Part shown: piece after piece, positions 7,989-17,969 of the stretch
Layout: each line of letters starts with the position of its first letter
Position numbering within the stretch: position 1 is the stretch's first letter
NCBI RefSeq assembly: GCF_002005445.1
Contig: NZ_CP014692.1
Span: 2,914,501-2,978,500, forward strand
DNA from: Acetobacter aceti
GTDB taxonomy: Bacteria; Pseudomonadota; Alphaproteobacteria; Acetobacterales; Acetobacteraceae
DNA length: 64,000 bases
Reading direction: 5' to 3'
Notes under the pieces: generated by a model
The model's database searches: none
The model's input: only the letters and a program-made list of their open reading frames with translations
Told to the model about the DNA's origin: nothing
Program-made: the position numbers and the translations under genes

Positions 7989-8474
7989 TAAATACTCTCT
8001 TTCTTTTGTGATCGAGTGAACATCTCCATTATTGCGATACCAACTGAAAAACGAAGGCAATATTTAACGATCAATTAACGGGAAGCGTGGTGTTGCGATA
8101 ATAAGTGATCTAATTTTATTTTTTGTTTTTAAATTTACACATCCATATTATCGAATATTAGTTGTGTTATAGAGATACATTGTATCGAATAATATGTTTT
8201 TATTTATGATAAAAAATATCAAAAATAATAATATTCAAGAAAAAAAAGACAACGTCCGCAATAAATTGTCTGTTCTGAAAAGGGTTATGGAACCTATCTC
8301 ATTGAAATATATCGATTAAATACAAAAGAATTTTCAATGAAACACTTTGCAGAAAAGTTGCATGGAAAAAGGCACAAAAAGAACGGCTTCGTCATTCTTA
8401 TTGTATCGCATTATGAAGCCTGTCTGGAGAGGAACAGGCTGGTTTCATTCCTTGAAAATGCCGTTTTGTATGTC
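7989..8474. other. AT-rich gap between HTH gene and ubiA
   Basis: This stretch of about 490 bp is strikingly AT-rich from 8050 to 8340, in sharp contrast to its surroundings. I see no convincing coding frame. One stem (AGACAA / TTGTCT, near 8248-8272) lies inside. A stronger hairpin at 8417-8440 is annotated separately. It may hold the promoter of the HTH gene. Confidence 0.6.
8417..8440 (-). terminator. Hairpin downstream of ubiA
   Basis: A 7-bp stem (AGCCTGT / ACAGGCT) with a 10-base loop sits 35 bases past the ubiA stop on the minus strand. No T-run follows. Confidence 0.4.
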
Positions 8475-9401
8475 TCACCCCACGAGACCCGCCAGACAGG
8501 CGAGCGCGAATCCAAATCCGATGTCCCTGTTGGCGCGGAACTGGGCAAGACAGAGACGTGGATCCCGAGGATTGACGGTTGCGGCCTGTCTCAGCAGCAG
8601 GACGATGCAGAAAAGAGCGACAAAATAGAAGCCGGCGCCGGTGTGCGCGAGGAAACCCGCTCCCAGAAAGGCGAGGCTGGCCGCAGCGTAACAGACACCG
8701 ATAAACGCTTTCGCGCGTCCTTGCCAAAGCAGCGACGTCGATTTCACGCCGATCCGGGCATCGTCATCCATGTCCTGAAAGCCGTAGATCGTGTCGAAAC
8801 CGAGCTGCCACAGGATGGTCGCCGTGTACAGCAGGAGCTGTGTCGTGTCGCAACGGTCCGCCACCGCGGCGTAGCCCATGGGCGCGCCAAAGCCGAACGT
8901 GAAGCCCATGACAAGCTGCGGCCACCATGTGAACCGCTTCGCCAATGGATACAGCGCCACCAGTATAAGAGAGGAAGCGCCCAACATCTGCGCAAGCGGA
9001 TTGAGCTGGAGCAGGATGCTCAGCCCTATCAGCAGCAGAAGCAGCAGAAACAGCGCCGCGTGACGCATTCTCAGGGCGCCTGACGCCAGCGGCCGTCCCG
9101 CAGTGCGTGTGACCTGACGATCGATATCCCGGTCCCACATGTCATTCACGACACATCCGGCGGACCGCATCACAAGACTGCCGATCCCGAACAGCGCCAG
9201 CAGGCGCACACGCTCAAGCGGCGGAGTTGTTCCACCAGCGTCCGGCAGCAGAATGCCCCATGCGCCCGGAAGGAAAAGAAGCCAGGTACCGATCGGCCGA
9301 TCCAATCGGGCCAGAAGCGCATAAGGGCGCAAGGGCGCGGGAAGGCGGGAAATCCAGCCAGTGCTGCGAATGTCCGTGTGCGGAGTGGCTGTATCTGACA
9401 C
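8475..9401 (-). CDS. ubiA: 4-hydroxybenzoate polyprenyltransferase
   Basis: This integral-membrane prenyltransferase of 308 residues attaches the polyprenyl tail to 4-hydroxybenzoate in ubiquinone synthesis. The first Asp-rich motif is NDMWDRDIDRQVTRT and the second is YGFQDMDDDARIGVKS, both binding Mg-diphosphate. Around them are eight or nine hydrophobic segments, including ARLDRPIGTWLLFLPG. The reading frame is open much further upstream, but GTG 9401 is the best start: GAGG lies 7 bases before it, and the upstream stretch is Arg/Pro-rich and unlike the family. The gene is divergent from rsmE. Confidence 0.93.
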   Translation of the reverse strand: MSDTATPHTDIRSTGWISRLPAPLRPYALLARLDRPIGTWLLFLPGAWGILLPDAGGTTPPLERVRLLALFGIGSLVMRSAGCVVNDMWDRDIDRQVTRTAGRPLASGALRMRHAALFLLLLLLIGLSILLQLNPLAQMLGASSLILVALYPLAKRFTWWPQLVMGFTFGFGAPMGYAAVADRCDTTQLLLYTATILWQLGFDTIYGFQDMDDDARIGVKSTSLLWQGRAKAFIGVCYAAASLAFLGAGFLAHTGAGFYFVALFCIVLLLRQAATVNPRDPRLCLAQFRANRDIGFGFALACLAGLVG

Positions 9402-9671
9402 TGCAATCCCTCTTTTACTGGCTCTGTCACCGGGCTCTTCACCCAGGATCTGGGGCGGAGATGAGTCCGGCCTCTCTGAAACAACACTGAACCCGAGCCT
9501 TGCCACCCGGCATGCGGACGCACTTCGGACGCTTCGGGCTTGACCGACAGGCGAATCCCGTCGAAACCGCGCCGATTGATGCGGGGCAGGCCCGTCGGGG
9601 TCAATGGCGTCCGGGCATTCCGACGCAGGCCTGGCCCCACGTTGCTCCAAACCTGCGAGAAAGCGCCCGAC

Positions 9672-10436
9672 ATGTCAGCCCATCACACCCTGCCCCGCCT
9701 GTATCTCCCTGCGGATGCCCCGCTGACTGGTGATAGCGTCATTCCCATGCGCCCTGAACAGGCGCGGCATCTCGGGACGGTTCTGCGCCGGGCGGAGGGA
9801 GACACAGTCAGGGTCTTCAACGCCCGTGATGGAGAGTGGCTGGCCCGTATCGCGTCCATCAGAAAGGATAAGGGCGCTTTCACGATCATTGAGGCGTTGC
9901 GTCCCCCCACCGATGAATATGGCTGCACTCTCGCTTTTGCACTTTTAAAGCGTGATGCGACGGACCTCGTCATCCGGATGGGAACAGAGCTTGGCGTATC
10001 TTGTTTCAGGCCAGTGATTACGGAACGGACAGTTGGCCAGAGGGTCAATGAGGGGCGTCTCGAATCGATCGCCATCGAGGCGGCCGAACAGTGCGAACGC
10101 ATGACGATTCCGCAAATTTCCACACCGGTGCGCCTCGCTGATTTTCTCGGCGAATGGTCTGCTGAAAATCGTCTCTTTATTGCCCTGGAACGACTGGAAA
10201 ACCATGTAAGGACGCAGAAAACCGGACAGGAAGCCTCGACAAACCCGTTCGCCGGAGCGACCACAGGCGACGGGATTCTGACAGGGCCGGAAGGAGGTTT
10301 CGGCCGGGCGGAACTTGACGTCACGCTGACGCGCCCCTTTGTTACGCCAATCACATTGGGAAACAGAGTTCTGCGCGCCGAGACTGCCGTCGTCGCCGCG
10401 CTTTCCTTGTTCGATTCCCAGCTCCGAAATATCTGA
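9672..10436 (+). CDS. rsmE: 16S rRNA m3U1498 methyltransferase
   Basis: This SPOUT-class methyltransferase of 254 residues methylates N3 of U1498 in 16S rRNA. The N-terminal PUA-like part (LPRLYLP, then RPEQARHLGTVLR and VFNARDGEW) is followed by the knot domain with LAFALLKRDATDLVIRMGTE, EAAEQCERM, the SAM-loop LTGPEGGF and the C-terminal ITLGNRVLRAETAVVAAL. All RsmE hallmarks are present. ATG 9672 (MSAHHTLPRLYLP) is preferred; an upstream in-frame start at 9540 would add 44 low-complexity residues overlapping the ubiA promoter region. gshA follows 48 bases downstream in the same direction. Confidence 0.94.
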   Translation: MSAHHTLPRLYLPADAPLTGDSVIPMRPEQARHLGTVLRRAEGDTVRVFNARDGEWLARIASIRKDKGAFTIIEALRPPTDEYGCTLAFALLKRDATDLVIRMGTELGVSCFRPVITERTVGQRVNEGRLESIAIEAAEQCERMTIPQISTPVRLADFLGEWSAENRLFIALERLENHVRTQKTGQEASTNPFAGATTGDGILTGPEGGFGRAELDVTLTRPFVTPITLGNRVLRAETAVVAALSLFDSQLRNI

Positions 10437-10484
10437 GGCCGGATAGTCTCCCCGGTCGCCCCTGAGTGGAAGCACAGAAGCCCG

Positions 10485-11888
10485 ATGTCGAATCCTGCCG
10501 ATCAGGACACCCGTTCCATCACATCCACACGCGACCTCGTGGATGTACTGGCCGCAGGGAACAAGCCACGTGACCTCTGGCGGATCGGCACGGAGCATGA
10601 AAAATTCGGCTTTGTCCGCCCTGAAGCCGCAACGGCCGACCGGCCTGCTTTTTCGTCCCCTGACTACGAGCATCAGGGGATCGGCGCTCTCCTGAAGGGC
10701 GTGGAGCAGCAGGGCGACTGGCTCCCCATCACGGATGGCCCCGCAGTGATCGGCCTGAAGGGCACCGGGATCAACAAGGGCGGCGCGATCTCTCTTGAAC
10801 CCGCCGGGCAGTTCGAACTGTCAGGCACGCCGCTGGCCAGCCTGCACGAAACACGGACGGAGCTGGAGCGTCATTTCGAGACGATCCGCGCACCTGCACG
10901 CGCCCTTGGACTCGGGTTTGCGCCACTCGGCTTCCACCCTTTCGCCACACGTGCGGCGCTGCCGTGGATGCCGAAGAGCCGCTACGCGATCATGCGGTCC
11001 TACATGCCCAGGGTCGGCGCGATGGGGCTCGACATGATGCAGCGGACCTGCACCGTGCAGGTCAATCTCGATTTCTCTTCCGAGGCGGACATGGTGCGCA
11101 AGATGCGTGTCTCGCTCGCGCTTCAGCCCGTTGCGACCGCCCTGTTCGCCAACTCGCCATTCTATGAAGGCAAGCCGAACGGCTGGCTGTCCAACCGGGC
11201 GCAGGTCTGGACCGACACCGACAATGCCCGTTCGGGCATCCCGGCCTTCTGCTTCGAGGAAGGCTTCGGTTTTGAACGTTATGTCGAGTGGGCTCTTGAT
11301 GTGCCGATGTATTTCATCGTGCGCGACGGCAGGCTGATCGACGTGACCGGGCGCTCCTTCCGGGCCTGGCTCAACGGTGAGAGGCAGGATGGGCTGGAAG
11401 GTCTGACACCGACCATCGGTGATTTTGAGGACCATCTGACAACCCTGTTCCCGGATGTTCGCCTCAAGCAGTTCCTTGAAATGCGGGGCGCTGACGCAGG
11501 CTCAGCCGCGATGATGCTGGCGCAGTCTGCCCTCTGGGTTGGTCTGCTCTATGATGATGCAGCCCTTGCCGCAGCGGAAAGCCTAGTGCGCGAGCATGAC
11601 TGGGAGACCTATCGCGTGCTGCGTGGAGACGTTCCCGCCCGCGCGCTCAACACACCCTTCGGCACGGGGACAGTGCGCGACGTCGCAGCGCGCATGGTGG
11701 AGATCGCTGATCAGGGGCTGCGCGCCCGTGCGCTGCGCAATGAAGCCGGGCAGGATGAAACGGTTCTGCTTGCGCCCCTGCAGGCGCTGGCCGCCGGCGC
11801 CCCGACGCAGGCCGAGCGATGGCTCGAGCGCTATAACGGGCCGTGGGCAGGCGATGTGTCCCGCATTCTTCTGGAAGGGGAAGTCTGA
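10485..11888 (+). CDS. gshA: Glutamate-cysteine ligase (plant/alphaproteobacterial type)
   Basis: A 467-residue enzyme for the first step of glutathione synthesis, ATP-dependent joining of glutamate and cysteine. It belongs to the class shared by alphaproteobacteria and plants: WRIGTEHEKFGF near the N-terminus, GGAISLEPAGQFELSG, SYMPRVGAMGLDMMQRTCT, VNLDFSSE and LFANSPFYEGKPNG. Length matches the family. gshB is not in the window. The ATP-grasp-like substrate residues in EPAGQFELSG are intact. The gene lies between rsmE and the nucleotidase, probably as its own or a two-gene unit with rsmE. Confidence 0.95.
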   Translation: MSNPADQDTRSITSTRDLVDVLAAGNKPRDLWRIGTEHEKFGFVRPEAATADRPAFSSPDYEHQGIGALLKGVEQQGDWLPITDGPAVIGLKGTGINKGGAISLEPAGQFELSGTPLASLHETRTELERHFETIRAPARALGLGFAPLGFHPFATRAALPWMPKSRYAIMRSYMPRVGAMGLDMMQRTCTVQVNLDFSSEADMVRKMRVSLALQPVATALFANSPFYEGKPNGWLSNRAQVWTDTDNARSGIPAFCFEEGFGFERYVEWALDVPMYFIVRDGRLIDVTGRSFRAWLNGERQDGLEGLTPTIGDFEDHLTTLFPDVRLKQFLEMRGADAGSAAMMLAQSALWVGLLYDDAALAAAESLVREHDWETYRVLRGDVPARALNTPFGTGTVRDVAARMVEIADQGLRARALRNEAGQDETVLLAPLQALAAGAPTQAERWLERYNGPWAGDVSRILLEGEV

Positions 11889-11956
11889 CGTTCAGACTTT
11901 CTTTTCAGATTTGACGATACAGAATGTTGCAAAGTGACCTGTAGAAGGATGCGTTC

Positions 11957-13942
11957 ATGGTGCGGCCCTGCCCCGATCCCGGAGCCGCGACAAAGGCAGT
12001 AACGGGCGCCCACAGGACCGTCCGGTTACGTCTGCTGGAGACATCGGATCTCCATATGTTTCTGCGTGGATGGAATTATTATCAGGCTGAAAAGGATCAC
12101 GGTGTCGGCCTGGCCCATATCGCCACTCTGATCCGGACGGCGCGCGAAGAAGCGCCAAACTGCCTGCTGTTCGATAACGGCGACACCTGTCAGGGATCTC
12201 CCGTCGGGGATTTCATGGCGGGAGGCCTGGGCGGTGAAGAGGCGCATCCCATGATGCGGGCCCTGAACCTGCTCGGATACGACGCCGCGACGATCGGCAA
12301 CCACGAATTCAATTACGGACTGCCTTTCCTGAAGCGTCTGATGAAAGACGCCGCCTTTCCGCTTGTCTGCAGCAATATCACTCTGTGCGACAACACGCCG
12401 CTTCTGCCTTCCTCCGTGGTGCTTGAACGCGACGTCATCGATGATCACGGCCAGACATGCCGTCTGCGCATCGGAGTGGTCGGTTTCATCCCGCCCCAGA
12501 TCATGGTGTGGGACGCCGTCCATCTGCATGGGCAGATCAGGGTGGCGGATATGGTGGAGGCCGCCCGGACGATCGTTCCCGACCTGCGGGCACGCTGTGA
12601 TGTCATCGTGGCGCTTTGCCACTGCGGCATTTCCACGGAGCAACGGCAGGGCGGCGATGAGAACGCGGCGCTCTACCTCGCGGAAATCGAGGGAATAGAC
12701 GCGCTGCTGCTGGGCCATACCCATCATGTCTTTCCGGGGTCCGATCACGAGAATCTTCCTCATGTGGACGCTGTAGCGGGCACCCTGCATGGCACACCCG
12801 CTGTCATGCCAGGATTCTGGGGCAGCCATCTGGGGGTGATCGACCTGATGCTCCGGCAGACGGAAAAAGGCTGGCTCTGTGAGGATTTCCATGTCGAAGC
12901 CCGCCCCGTCTGTCGCCGGGAAGAAGGGCTCACCCATGCGCTCGTTCAGGAAGACCCCGCCATCATCAGGGAGGTGCAGCCGGAACATGAGGCGACCATG
13001 GCCTGGATGGAGGAGCCTGTCGGCTGGACATCCACCCCGTTGAACAGCTGGTTCACTTTTCTGGGGCCAGACCCGTGTCTGAAGCTGGTGAACGCGGCGC
13101 AACTGGCGTTCGGACACCACCTGCTGGCCGGAACGGAGTGGGAAAACCTGCCTCTCCTGTCCGCCGCAGCCCCGTTCCATGCGGGGGCCATGGCCACGGA
13201 CGCCTTCGTGAATATTGCTCCGGGCAAACTGACCTTACGCGATCTGGTGAGTATTTACCCTTTCGCCAACACGCTGAGCGTCGTGCGGTGCAGCGGCGCT
13301 GAACTGAGGGAGTGGCTGGAACGCGCCGCGGTCGTCTTCAATCATATCGTGTCGGGAGAAGAAAACGCCCAGCCGCTGCTGGATCTGACGCCCCCGGTTT
13401 ATACGTTCGATGTGATCATGGGAGACACCGTGAGCGGTGCGCTTACCTATACGATCGACGTGGGATCGCGTCGTCGTTATTGCGAACAGGGACGCCTTAT
13501 CGATTCGTCCACCCGACGCATCCACGATCTGCGTCTCGGTGGGCAGCGCATCGCGGATGACCAGATGTTCGCTGTCATGACCAACAACTACCGCGCTTCC
13601 GGCGGCGGTCATTTTCCCGGCACGGGAACAGACCATGTGATTGTCACGACACGCGAACATAACAGGGATATTCTGGTCCGCCACGCCATCGAACGGGGGC
13701 GTCTTTTGGAACCTGATGTCGGGAATGAATGGTGCTTCCGGCCTTTCCCCTTCCCCGCGACGGTCTGGGTCGACCTCCCCGCAAACGCGGCCGCAGCCGC
13801 GGGACAACGCCATGATCTGACCTTCCTGAAGTCCGTGGAAGGAGGTGGCCGCTATCAGGTCAGACGTCACCCTTTCAGCGTAAATGGGGTGGTTGATCTT
13901 CGGAATGAAGAAGCCGCCACTCTGCCCCGCCCTCGTCCCTGA
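11957..13942 (+). CDS. CpdB-like 2',3'-cyclic-nucleotide phosphodiesterase / 5'-nucleotidase family protein
   Basis: A 661-residue calcineurin-type metallophosphatase with a nucleotide-binding C-terminal domain. Metal-site motifs in order are [42 protein letters not shown] and [12 protein letters not shown]. The C-terminal domain contains [27 protein letters not shown] and [15 protein letters not shown]. CpdB proteins hydrolyse 2',3'-cyclic nucleotides and 3'-nucleotides in the periplasm. No clear signal peptide is visible at the N-terminus ([15 protein letters not shown]), so the location may be cytoplasmic or a true start may differ. AAGGA lies 8 bases before ATG 11957. An inverted repeat (GTCCCTG / CAGGGAC) overlaps its stop codon. 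Confidence 0.87.
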   Translation: MVRPCPDPGAATKAVTGAHRTVRLRLLETSDLHMFLRGWNYYQAEKDHGVGLAHIATLIRTAREEAPNCLLFDNGDTCQGSPVGDFMAGGLGGEEAHPMMRALNLLGYDAATIGNHEFNYGLPFLKRLMKDAAFPLVCSNITLCDNTPLLPSSVVLERDVIDDHGQTCRLRIGVVGFIPPQIMVWDAVHLHGQIRVADMVEAARTIVPDLRARCDVIVALCHCGISTEQRQGGDENAALYLAEIEGIDALLLGHTHHVFPGSDHENLPHVDAVAGTLHGTPAVMPGFWGSHLGVIDLMLRQTEKGWLCEDFHVEARPVCRREEGLTHALVQEDPAIIREVQPEHEATMAWMEEPVGWTSTPLNSWFTFLGPDPCLKLVNAAQLAFGHHLLAGTEWENLPLLSAAAPFHAGAMATDAFVNIAPGKLTLRDLVSIYPFANTLSVVRCSGAELREWLERAAVVFNHIVSGEENAQPLLDLTPPVYTFDVIMGDTVSGALTYTIDVGSRRRYCEQGRLIDSSTRRIHDLRLGGQRIADDQMFAVMTNNYRASGGGHFPGTGTDHVIVTTREHNRDILVRHAIERGRLLEPDVGNEWCFRPFPFPATVWVDLPANAAAAAGQRHDLTFLKSVEGGGRYQVRRHPFSVNGVVDLRNEEAATLPRPRP

Positions 13943-13950
13943 ACAGGGAC
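13935..13950 (+). terminator. Short hairpin across the nucleotidase stop codon
   Basis: A 7-bp stem GTCCCTG / CAGGGAC with a 2-base loop spans the TGA at 13940-13942. The tight loop and lack of a T-run make termination doubtful. Confidence 0.25.
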
Positions 13951-14025
13951 TCAGCGGGCGAAGTTGGCCCGAACGATCCGAACCGGCTTGACGTGCGCCG
14001 CTCCTCCGCCCATTCCTGCCCCATC

Positions 14026-15189
14026 ATGCGTGTCGCCGCCATTCTTCTCGCGGCCGGGACCGGCAGCCGTTACGCCGCCGCAACCGGCTCCACCACCGCC
14101 AAGCAGTTCATCTCGCTTGCCGGTCGTCCTGTCATTCGCCACGCCGCCGAGGCGCTGGCCCCTCATGTCGCGCTGATCCAGCCCGTGGGTGATCCCGCGT
14201 CGCTGACCGAAGCACTGGACGGCATGTTGACCCTGCCGCCGGTCGCCGGTGGCAGGGAGCGTCAGGACAGTGTCCGCGCCGGGCTTGAGGCGCTGGCCGC
14301 TCTCCCGGAAGCCGAGCGTCCGGATGTCGTGCTGGTGCATGACGGCGCACGACCCTATGTGACCGCCTCCGTGATCGAAGGCGTGCTCAAGGGACTGGAG
14401 GACCATCCGGGCGCCATTCCGGCTGTACCGGTCGCCGATACGCTCAAGCGCGGCGAAGGGGGCGTCATCACGGACACGGTGCCCCGCAAGGATCTGTTCC
14501 GTGCCCAGACGCCGCAGGGCTTCCGTTTTACGATCCTGCTCGACCTGCATCGCGCCGCTGAAAAATCAGGCGTTTCCTCTGCCACGGACGACGCCCTGCT
14601 GCTCGAATCCGCCGGTTTCAGCGTGGCGCTCACGCCCGGTTCCGAAGACAATATCAAGCTGACCTATGAGGAGGATCTGGTGCGCCTCGAACGCCTGATT
14701 GGCCCGACACTGCTTCCCCGTACCGGTTTCGGCTACGATGTTCACGCCTTCGAGGCAGGCCGTCCGCTTATCATGTGCGGCATCACTATCCCGCATGATC
14801 GCGGCCTCGCCGGTCATTCGGACGCCGATGTCGGCATCCATGCGCTCTGCGACGCCATCTACGGCGCGCTGGCGGAGGGCGATATCGGTCGTCACTTCCC
14901 GCCCAGCCAGAACGAATGGAAGGACGCGGACAGCGCCCGCTTCCTCGTTCATGCAGGTGAACTGATCCGCAGGAAGGGCGGCATGCTGGTCAATGCCGAT
15001 CTGACGCTGATCTGTGAGCGCCCAAAGATCGGCCCGCACGCACAGGCCATGCGCGAGCGTCTGGCCTCGCTGCTTCAGGTGGATGTGGGCCGGATTTCGG
15101 TGAAAGCGACCACATCCGAGCGTCTCGGTTTTACAGGGCGCGAAGAAGGGATCGCCTGCACGGCGACTGCGACTGTTCTGGTGCCCTGA
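14026..15189 (+). CDS. ispDF: Bifunctional IspD-IspF (MEP cytidylyltransferase / MECDP synthase)
   Basis: A 387-residue fusion for two steps of the non-mevalonate isoprenoid pathway. The IspD part (about 1-225) shows [13 protein letters not shown], the Lys of [18 protein letters not shown] and [14 protein letters not shown]. The IspF part (about 230-387) shows [29 protein letters not shown] with the zinc-binding His and Asp, IGRHFP and [15 protein letters not shown]. IspDF fusions are usual in alphaproteobacteria. ATG 14026 is the IspD-like start ([11 protein letters not shown]); GTG 13993 would add 11 residues. A weak hairpin near 15227-15245 (CCTGGTC / GACCGGG) may end transcription. Confidence 0.96.
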   Translation: MRVAAILLAAGTGSRYAAATGSTTAKQFISLAGRPVIRHAAEALAPHVALIQPVGDPASLTEALDGMLTLPPVAGGRERQDSVRAGLEALAALPEAERPDVVLVHDGARPYVTASVIEGVLKGLEDHPGAIPAVPVADTLKRGEGGVITDTVPRKDLFRAQTPQGFRFTILLDLHRAAEKSGVSSATDDALLLESAGFSVALTPGSEDNIKLTYEEDLVRLERLIGPTLLPRTGFGYDVHAFEAGRPLIMCGITIPHDRGLAGHSDADVGIHALCDAIYGALAEGDIGRHFPPSQNEWKDADSARFLVHAGELIRRKGGMLVNADLTLICERPKIGPHAQAMRERLASLLQVDVGRISVKATTSERLGFTGREEGIACTATATVLVP

Positions 15190-15560
15190 AGCACCGAAAA
15201 CATTCTGCATGGTGAGAGATTTCAACCTCATCCTGGTCCTCATGACCGGGTTCTGAAGACTGGAAAACGCTTTTATCTGGCCATCAGGGACGCCTCCTTT
15301 AGGCTGTCTCTGACGGCCGCAGAATGTTCATCCTGCTTGTTCAGGAAACGAGACTGCCGGGATGAGACCGATCTCTCTGATGTTCTCTTCAGTCCCATAG
15401 AGGCAAGAAAGAGGATGCGCTCCTCGCGTTTCGTTCGACAGATCGACAGAGTCGGGAGAGAGCCGCAGGCCACCACATACTGCGCAGATCCCTGCCAATC
15501 CAGCCTCAGCCTTTCTTCAGAAATGGCAATCCTCCGGTTCACTGGTATGAGGATAAACGC
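15190..15560. other. Intergenic stretch between ispDF and bioA
   Basis: This 371-bp stretch has no recognisable gene on either strand; an open frame on the minus strand looks like a shadow. It contains the possible ispDF hairpin at 15227-15245 and presumably the bioA promoter. A ribosome site GAGGA lies at 15549-15553. Confidence 0.5.
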
Positions 15561-16850
15561 ATGCGATCCCCTCCGAAAGGAAGCCCTGCCTTGACCTCCC
15601 CTGACTGGTACGAAGACGGTTTGCCGCATATCTGGCTTCCCTATTCCCAGATGAAGACAGCCCCCGCGCCGCTGGCGGCACGGGCGACGGAAGGGAGCCG
15701 GATCACTCTCGAAGACGGACGTTCTCTGGTGGACGGCGTGGCGGCATGGTGGACGGCATGCCACGGCTATAATCATCCCCACATCCGCGCCTGCGCCGAA
15801 GCCCAGCTTGCCCGGATGCCACATGTGATGTTCGGCGGCATGGTGCATGAACCCGCGCTACGGCTGTCTTCCCGACTGGCTGCCCTGCTGCCGGGCGATC
15901 TGGAACGGGTATTCTATACGGATTCCGGTTCCGTCGCCGTCGAGGTGGCGATGAAGATGGCGATCCAGTATCGCCTCAATCGCGGAGAGACCGGTCGCAC
16001 GAAGCTGCTTGCCTTCAGGGGCGGCTATCATGGCGACACGCTGGCCACGATGGCGATCTGCGATCCTGAAGAAGGGATGCACCATCTGTTTGCCGGGGTC
16101 ATGCCCGCCCAGCATGTCATCGACCTGCCGCAGGATGAGGCGACAACGACGGCTTTTGAGGCATTTCTGAACGCCCACGCCCATGAAATCACGGCCATCA
16201 TTGTCGAGCCTCTGGTTCAGGGCGCGGGCGGCATGCTGTTTCACGCCCCCGCAGTGCTGCGCCACCTGCGGCACGCCGCCGACCGGCACGGGCTGTTGCT
16301 GATCCTGGACGAAATCTTTACCGGCTTTGGCCGGACCGGCAGCATGTTTGCCTGTCAGCGGGCGGGGATCGTCCCCGACATCATCACACTGTCCAAGGCC
16401 CTCACCGGCGGCACGATGGCGCTGGCTGCGACCGTTGCGCGGCGTCATGTCTATGAAGCGTTTCTCTCCGACAATCCTGAACATGCCCTGATGCATGGCC
16501 CGACTTTCATGGCCAACCCGCTGGCCTGCGCCTGCGCGAATGCGTCACTCGACCTGTTCGAACAGGAACCCCGACTTGAACAGGTCGCCGTCATCGAAAC
16601 AGCTTTGCGGGAACAACTCGAGCCCTGCCGCCCATTGCCGGGTGTAAAGGACGTACGGGTCATGGGCGCTATCGGCGTGGTGGAACTGGACAGGATCGCT
16701 GATCCGGCTGCTCTGCGAACACGCTTCATCGCCGAGAATGTCTGGATCAGACCTTTCCGGAATATCGTTTACCTGACACCTGCTTTCACCATCAAACCAG
16801 AACAGTTGCAGGTTCTGACACAGGTTGTCCGGACGGTGCTCACCGTATAG
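15561..16850 (+). CDS. bioA: Adenosylmethionine-8-amino-7-oxononanoate aminotransferase (DAPA synthase)
   Basis: A 429-residue class III PLP aminotransferase that converts KAPA to DAPA using SAM as amino donor. BioA features are HIWLPYSQMKTAP, VDGVAAWWTACHGYNHP, VFYTDSGSVAVEVAMKMA, RGGYHGDTLATMAICDP, IVEPLVQGAGGM, the PLP Asp in LILDEIFTGFGRTG and the Schiff-base lysine in LSKALTGG. The conserved Tyr/Trp pair that selects SAM (WWTACHGY) favours BioA over other class III enzymes. ATG 15561 has GAGGA 8 bases before it; TTG 15591 is a weaker alternative. It sits about 10 kb from the bioF-bioCD cluster. Confidence 0.94.
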   Translation: MRSPPKGSPALTSPDWYEDGLPHIWLPYSQMKTAPAPLAARATEGSRITLEDGRSLVDGVAAWWTACHGYNHPHIRACAEAQLARMPHVMFGGMVHEPALRLSSRLAALLPGDLERVFYTDSGSVAVEVAMKMAIQYRLNRGETGRTKLLAFRGGYHGDTLATMAICDPEEGMHHLFAGVMPAQHVIDLPQDEATTTAFEAFLNAHAHEITAIIVEPLVQGAGGMLFHAPAVLRHLRHAADRHGLLLILDEIFTGFGRTGSMFACQRAGIVPDIITLSKALTGGTMALAATVARRHVYEAFLSDNPEHALMHGPTFMANPLACACANASLDLFEQEPRLEQVAVIETALREQLEPCRPLPGVKDVRVMGAIGVVELDRIADPAALRTRFIAENVWIRPFRNIVYLTPAFTIKPEQLQVLTQVVRTVLTV

Positions 16851-16897
16851 TATGGAAAAGGTGCTGCGGCGATGTCCGCCGTGCGGAGCTTCGCGGA

Positions 16898-16918
16898 GAA
16901 GGATCTTTGTTATCCTTC
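16898..16918 (+). terminator. Hairpin downstream of bioA
   Basis: A 7-bp stem (GAAGGAT / ATCCTTC) with loop CTTTGTT lies 47 bases past the bioA stop and is followed by GTTTG. It is a candidate terminator. Confidence 0.4.
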
Positions 16919-17068
16919 GTTTGCCATACATCAAACTTCATATGGCATCTCAATGCGAAGACTCTGAACGAGACATTTCCGGCAGGCTGTTGGGCGCAAA
17001 GTTGTTTTTCCCGATATTTTCCCAAACAGTTTCAGAAAATATCGTCTTTGAAAAAGCCCTCAAAAATT

Positions 17069-17089
17069 CCGTTATTTTTTATATAACGG
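17069..17089 (-). terminator. Terminator of moaD-moaE
   Basis: On the minus strand, 11 bases past the moaE stop, a 7-bp stem (CCGTTAT / ATAACGG) is followed by AATTTTTG, a good intrinsic terminator arrangement. Confidence 0.7.
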
Positions 17090-17099
17090 TTATCGCGCT

Positions 17100-17567
17100 T
17101 TACCACCCAGCGGCAGCAGCTTCATCTTCCTGTCGACTTTCAACCCAGACCCGCCGGCCATCAGAAAACTCTTCGGCTTTCCAGAACGGCGCGCCTGTTT
17201 TCAGACGGTCAATCAGAAAGCGCGTCGCATCCAGTGCCTCGCCACGATGCGCAGCTGCGGCCAGCACAAGAACGATGGGCTCTCCGACAGCAAGACGGCC
17301 AACACGATGAATGATCGTGCATCCGATCAGGCTGAAACGCAGCAACGCTTCCTCGGCCAGAACCGCCAGACTTTGCTCGCACATGCCGGGATAGTGCTCC
17401 AGCTCAAGAGCGACCAGCCCGTCGCCGCCCCGCACCACGCCCAGAAAAGAACCCAAACCGCCAATTCCGGGGCCGAGAGCCAGCAGTCGTGAGGTTTCCG
17501 CCCCCATGTCGAACAGTGAAGACTGTACCACGATACGAATTCTACTGGTGTTTTCCTGTCTGGACAT
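17100..17567 (-). CDS. moaE: Molybdopterin synthase large subunit
   Basis: 155 residues of the MoaE family. Together with MoaD it inserts dithiolene sulfur into precursor Z (cPMP) to make molybdopterin. Signs are GSFLGVVRG, LELEHYPGMCEQSL, IIHRVGRLAVGEPIVLV, AAAHRGEALDATRFLIDRLK and the active-site lysine in PFWKAEEFSDGRRVWV. The short N-terminal extension before RIRIVVQSSLF is tolerable. moaD lies 6 bases upstream and is clearly co-transcribed. The rest of the molybdenum cofactor pathway is not in the window. Confidence 0.95.
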   Translation of the reverse strand: MSRQENTSRIRIVVQSSLFDMGAETSRLLALGPGIGGLGSFLGVVRGGDGLVALELEHYPGMCEQSLAVLAEEALLRFSLIGCTIIHRVGRLAVGEPIVLVLAAAAHRGEALDATRFLIDRLKTGAPFWKAEEFSDGRRVWVESRQEDEAAAAGW

Positions 17568-17573
17568 AAGACG

Positions 17574-17837
17574 TCACCCTCCGGTCATGGGAGGGAAAAA
17601 GGCAATCTCATCGCCATTCTGGATGGGGGTCGAAAGGTCTCCAATGACCTTGTTTACAGCCACACGCACGCGGGAAGACTGAGAAAAAACTGCTTCAAAA
17701 GCGGCATCCTCCTGACGTCGCATCGTCAGGAAATCTTTTACCGTCAGAACATCCGGAGCAAGAGCCACCGCTTCGCTGCTTCGCCCGACCTGCTCACGCA
17801 AGGCGGCGAAATAGAGCACTGTCACGGTATCATTCAT
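17574..17837 (-). CDS. moaD: Molybdopterin synthase sulfur carrier subunit
   Basis: 87 residues with a ubiquitin-like fold pattern: VTVLYFAALREQVG at the start, RVAVNKVIGD, IQNGDEIAFFPPMTGG at the end. The C-terminal Gly-Gly is the site that carries the thiocarboxylate and inserts into MoaE. It is the first gene of the moaDE pair. The hairpin CTGACG / CGTCAG at about 17882-17900 lies upstream and may belong to its leader. Confidence 0.95.
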   Translation of the reverse strand: MNDTVTVLYFAALREQVGRSSEAVALAPDVLTVKDFLTMRRQEDAAFEAVFSQSSRVRVAVNKVIGDLSTPIQNGDEIAFFPPMTGG

Positions 17838-17927
17838 GCCGAATCCCTGTTCTGACTGCCTGACATATTCCGGAAACCCGGACTGACGTTCAGCCGTCAG
17901 GCAGCAACAGACGCCATCTTATCCGAT

Positions 17928-17961
17928 CTTTACGCCAGAACGTAATGGGGCTGGCGTAAAG
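17928..17961 (-). terminator. Hairpin downstream of the lipoprotein gene
   Basis: An 11-bp perfect stem (CTTTACGCCAG / CTGGCGTAAAG) with a 12-base loop lies 9 bases past the lipoprotein stop on the minus strand. There is no clear T-run. Confidence 0.5.
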
Positions 17962-17969
17962 AACCCTGA

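Noticed and set aside
15273..15848. Minus-strand frame of 191 codons before bioA
   Set aside because: It overlaps the bioA 5' end, has no recognisable domain and composition fits antisense reading.
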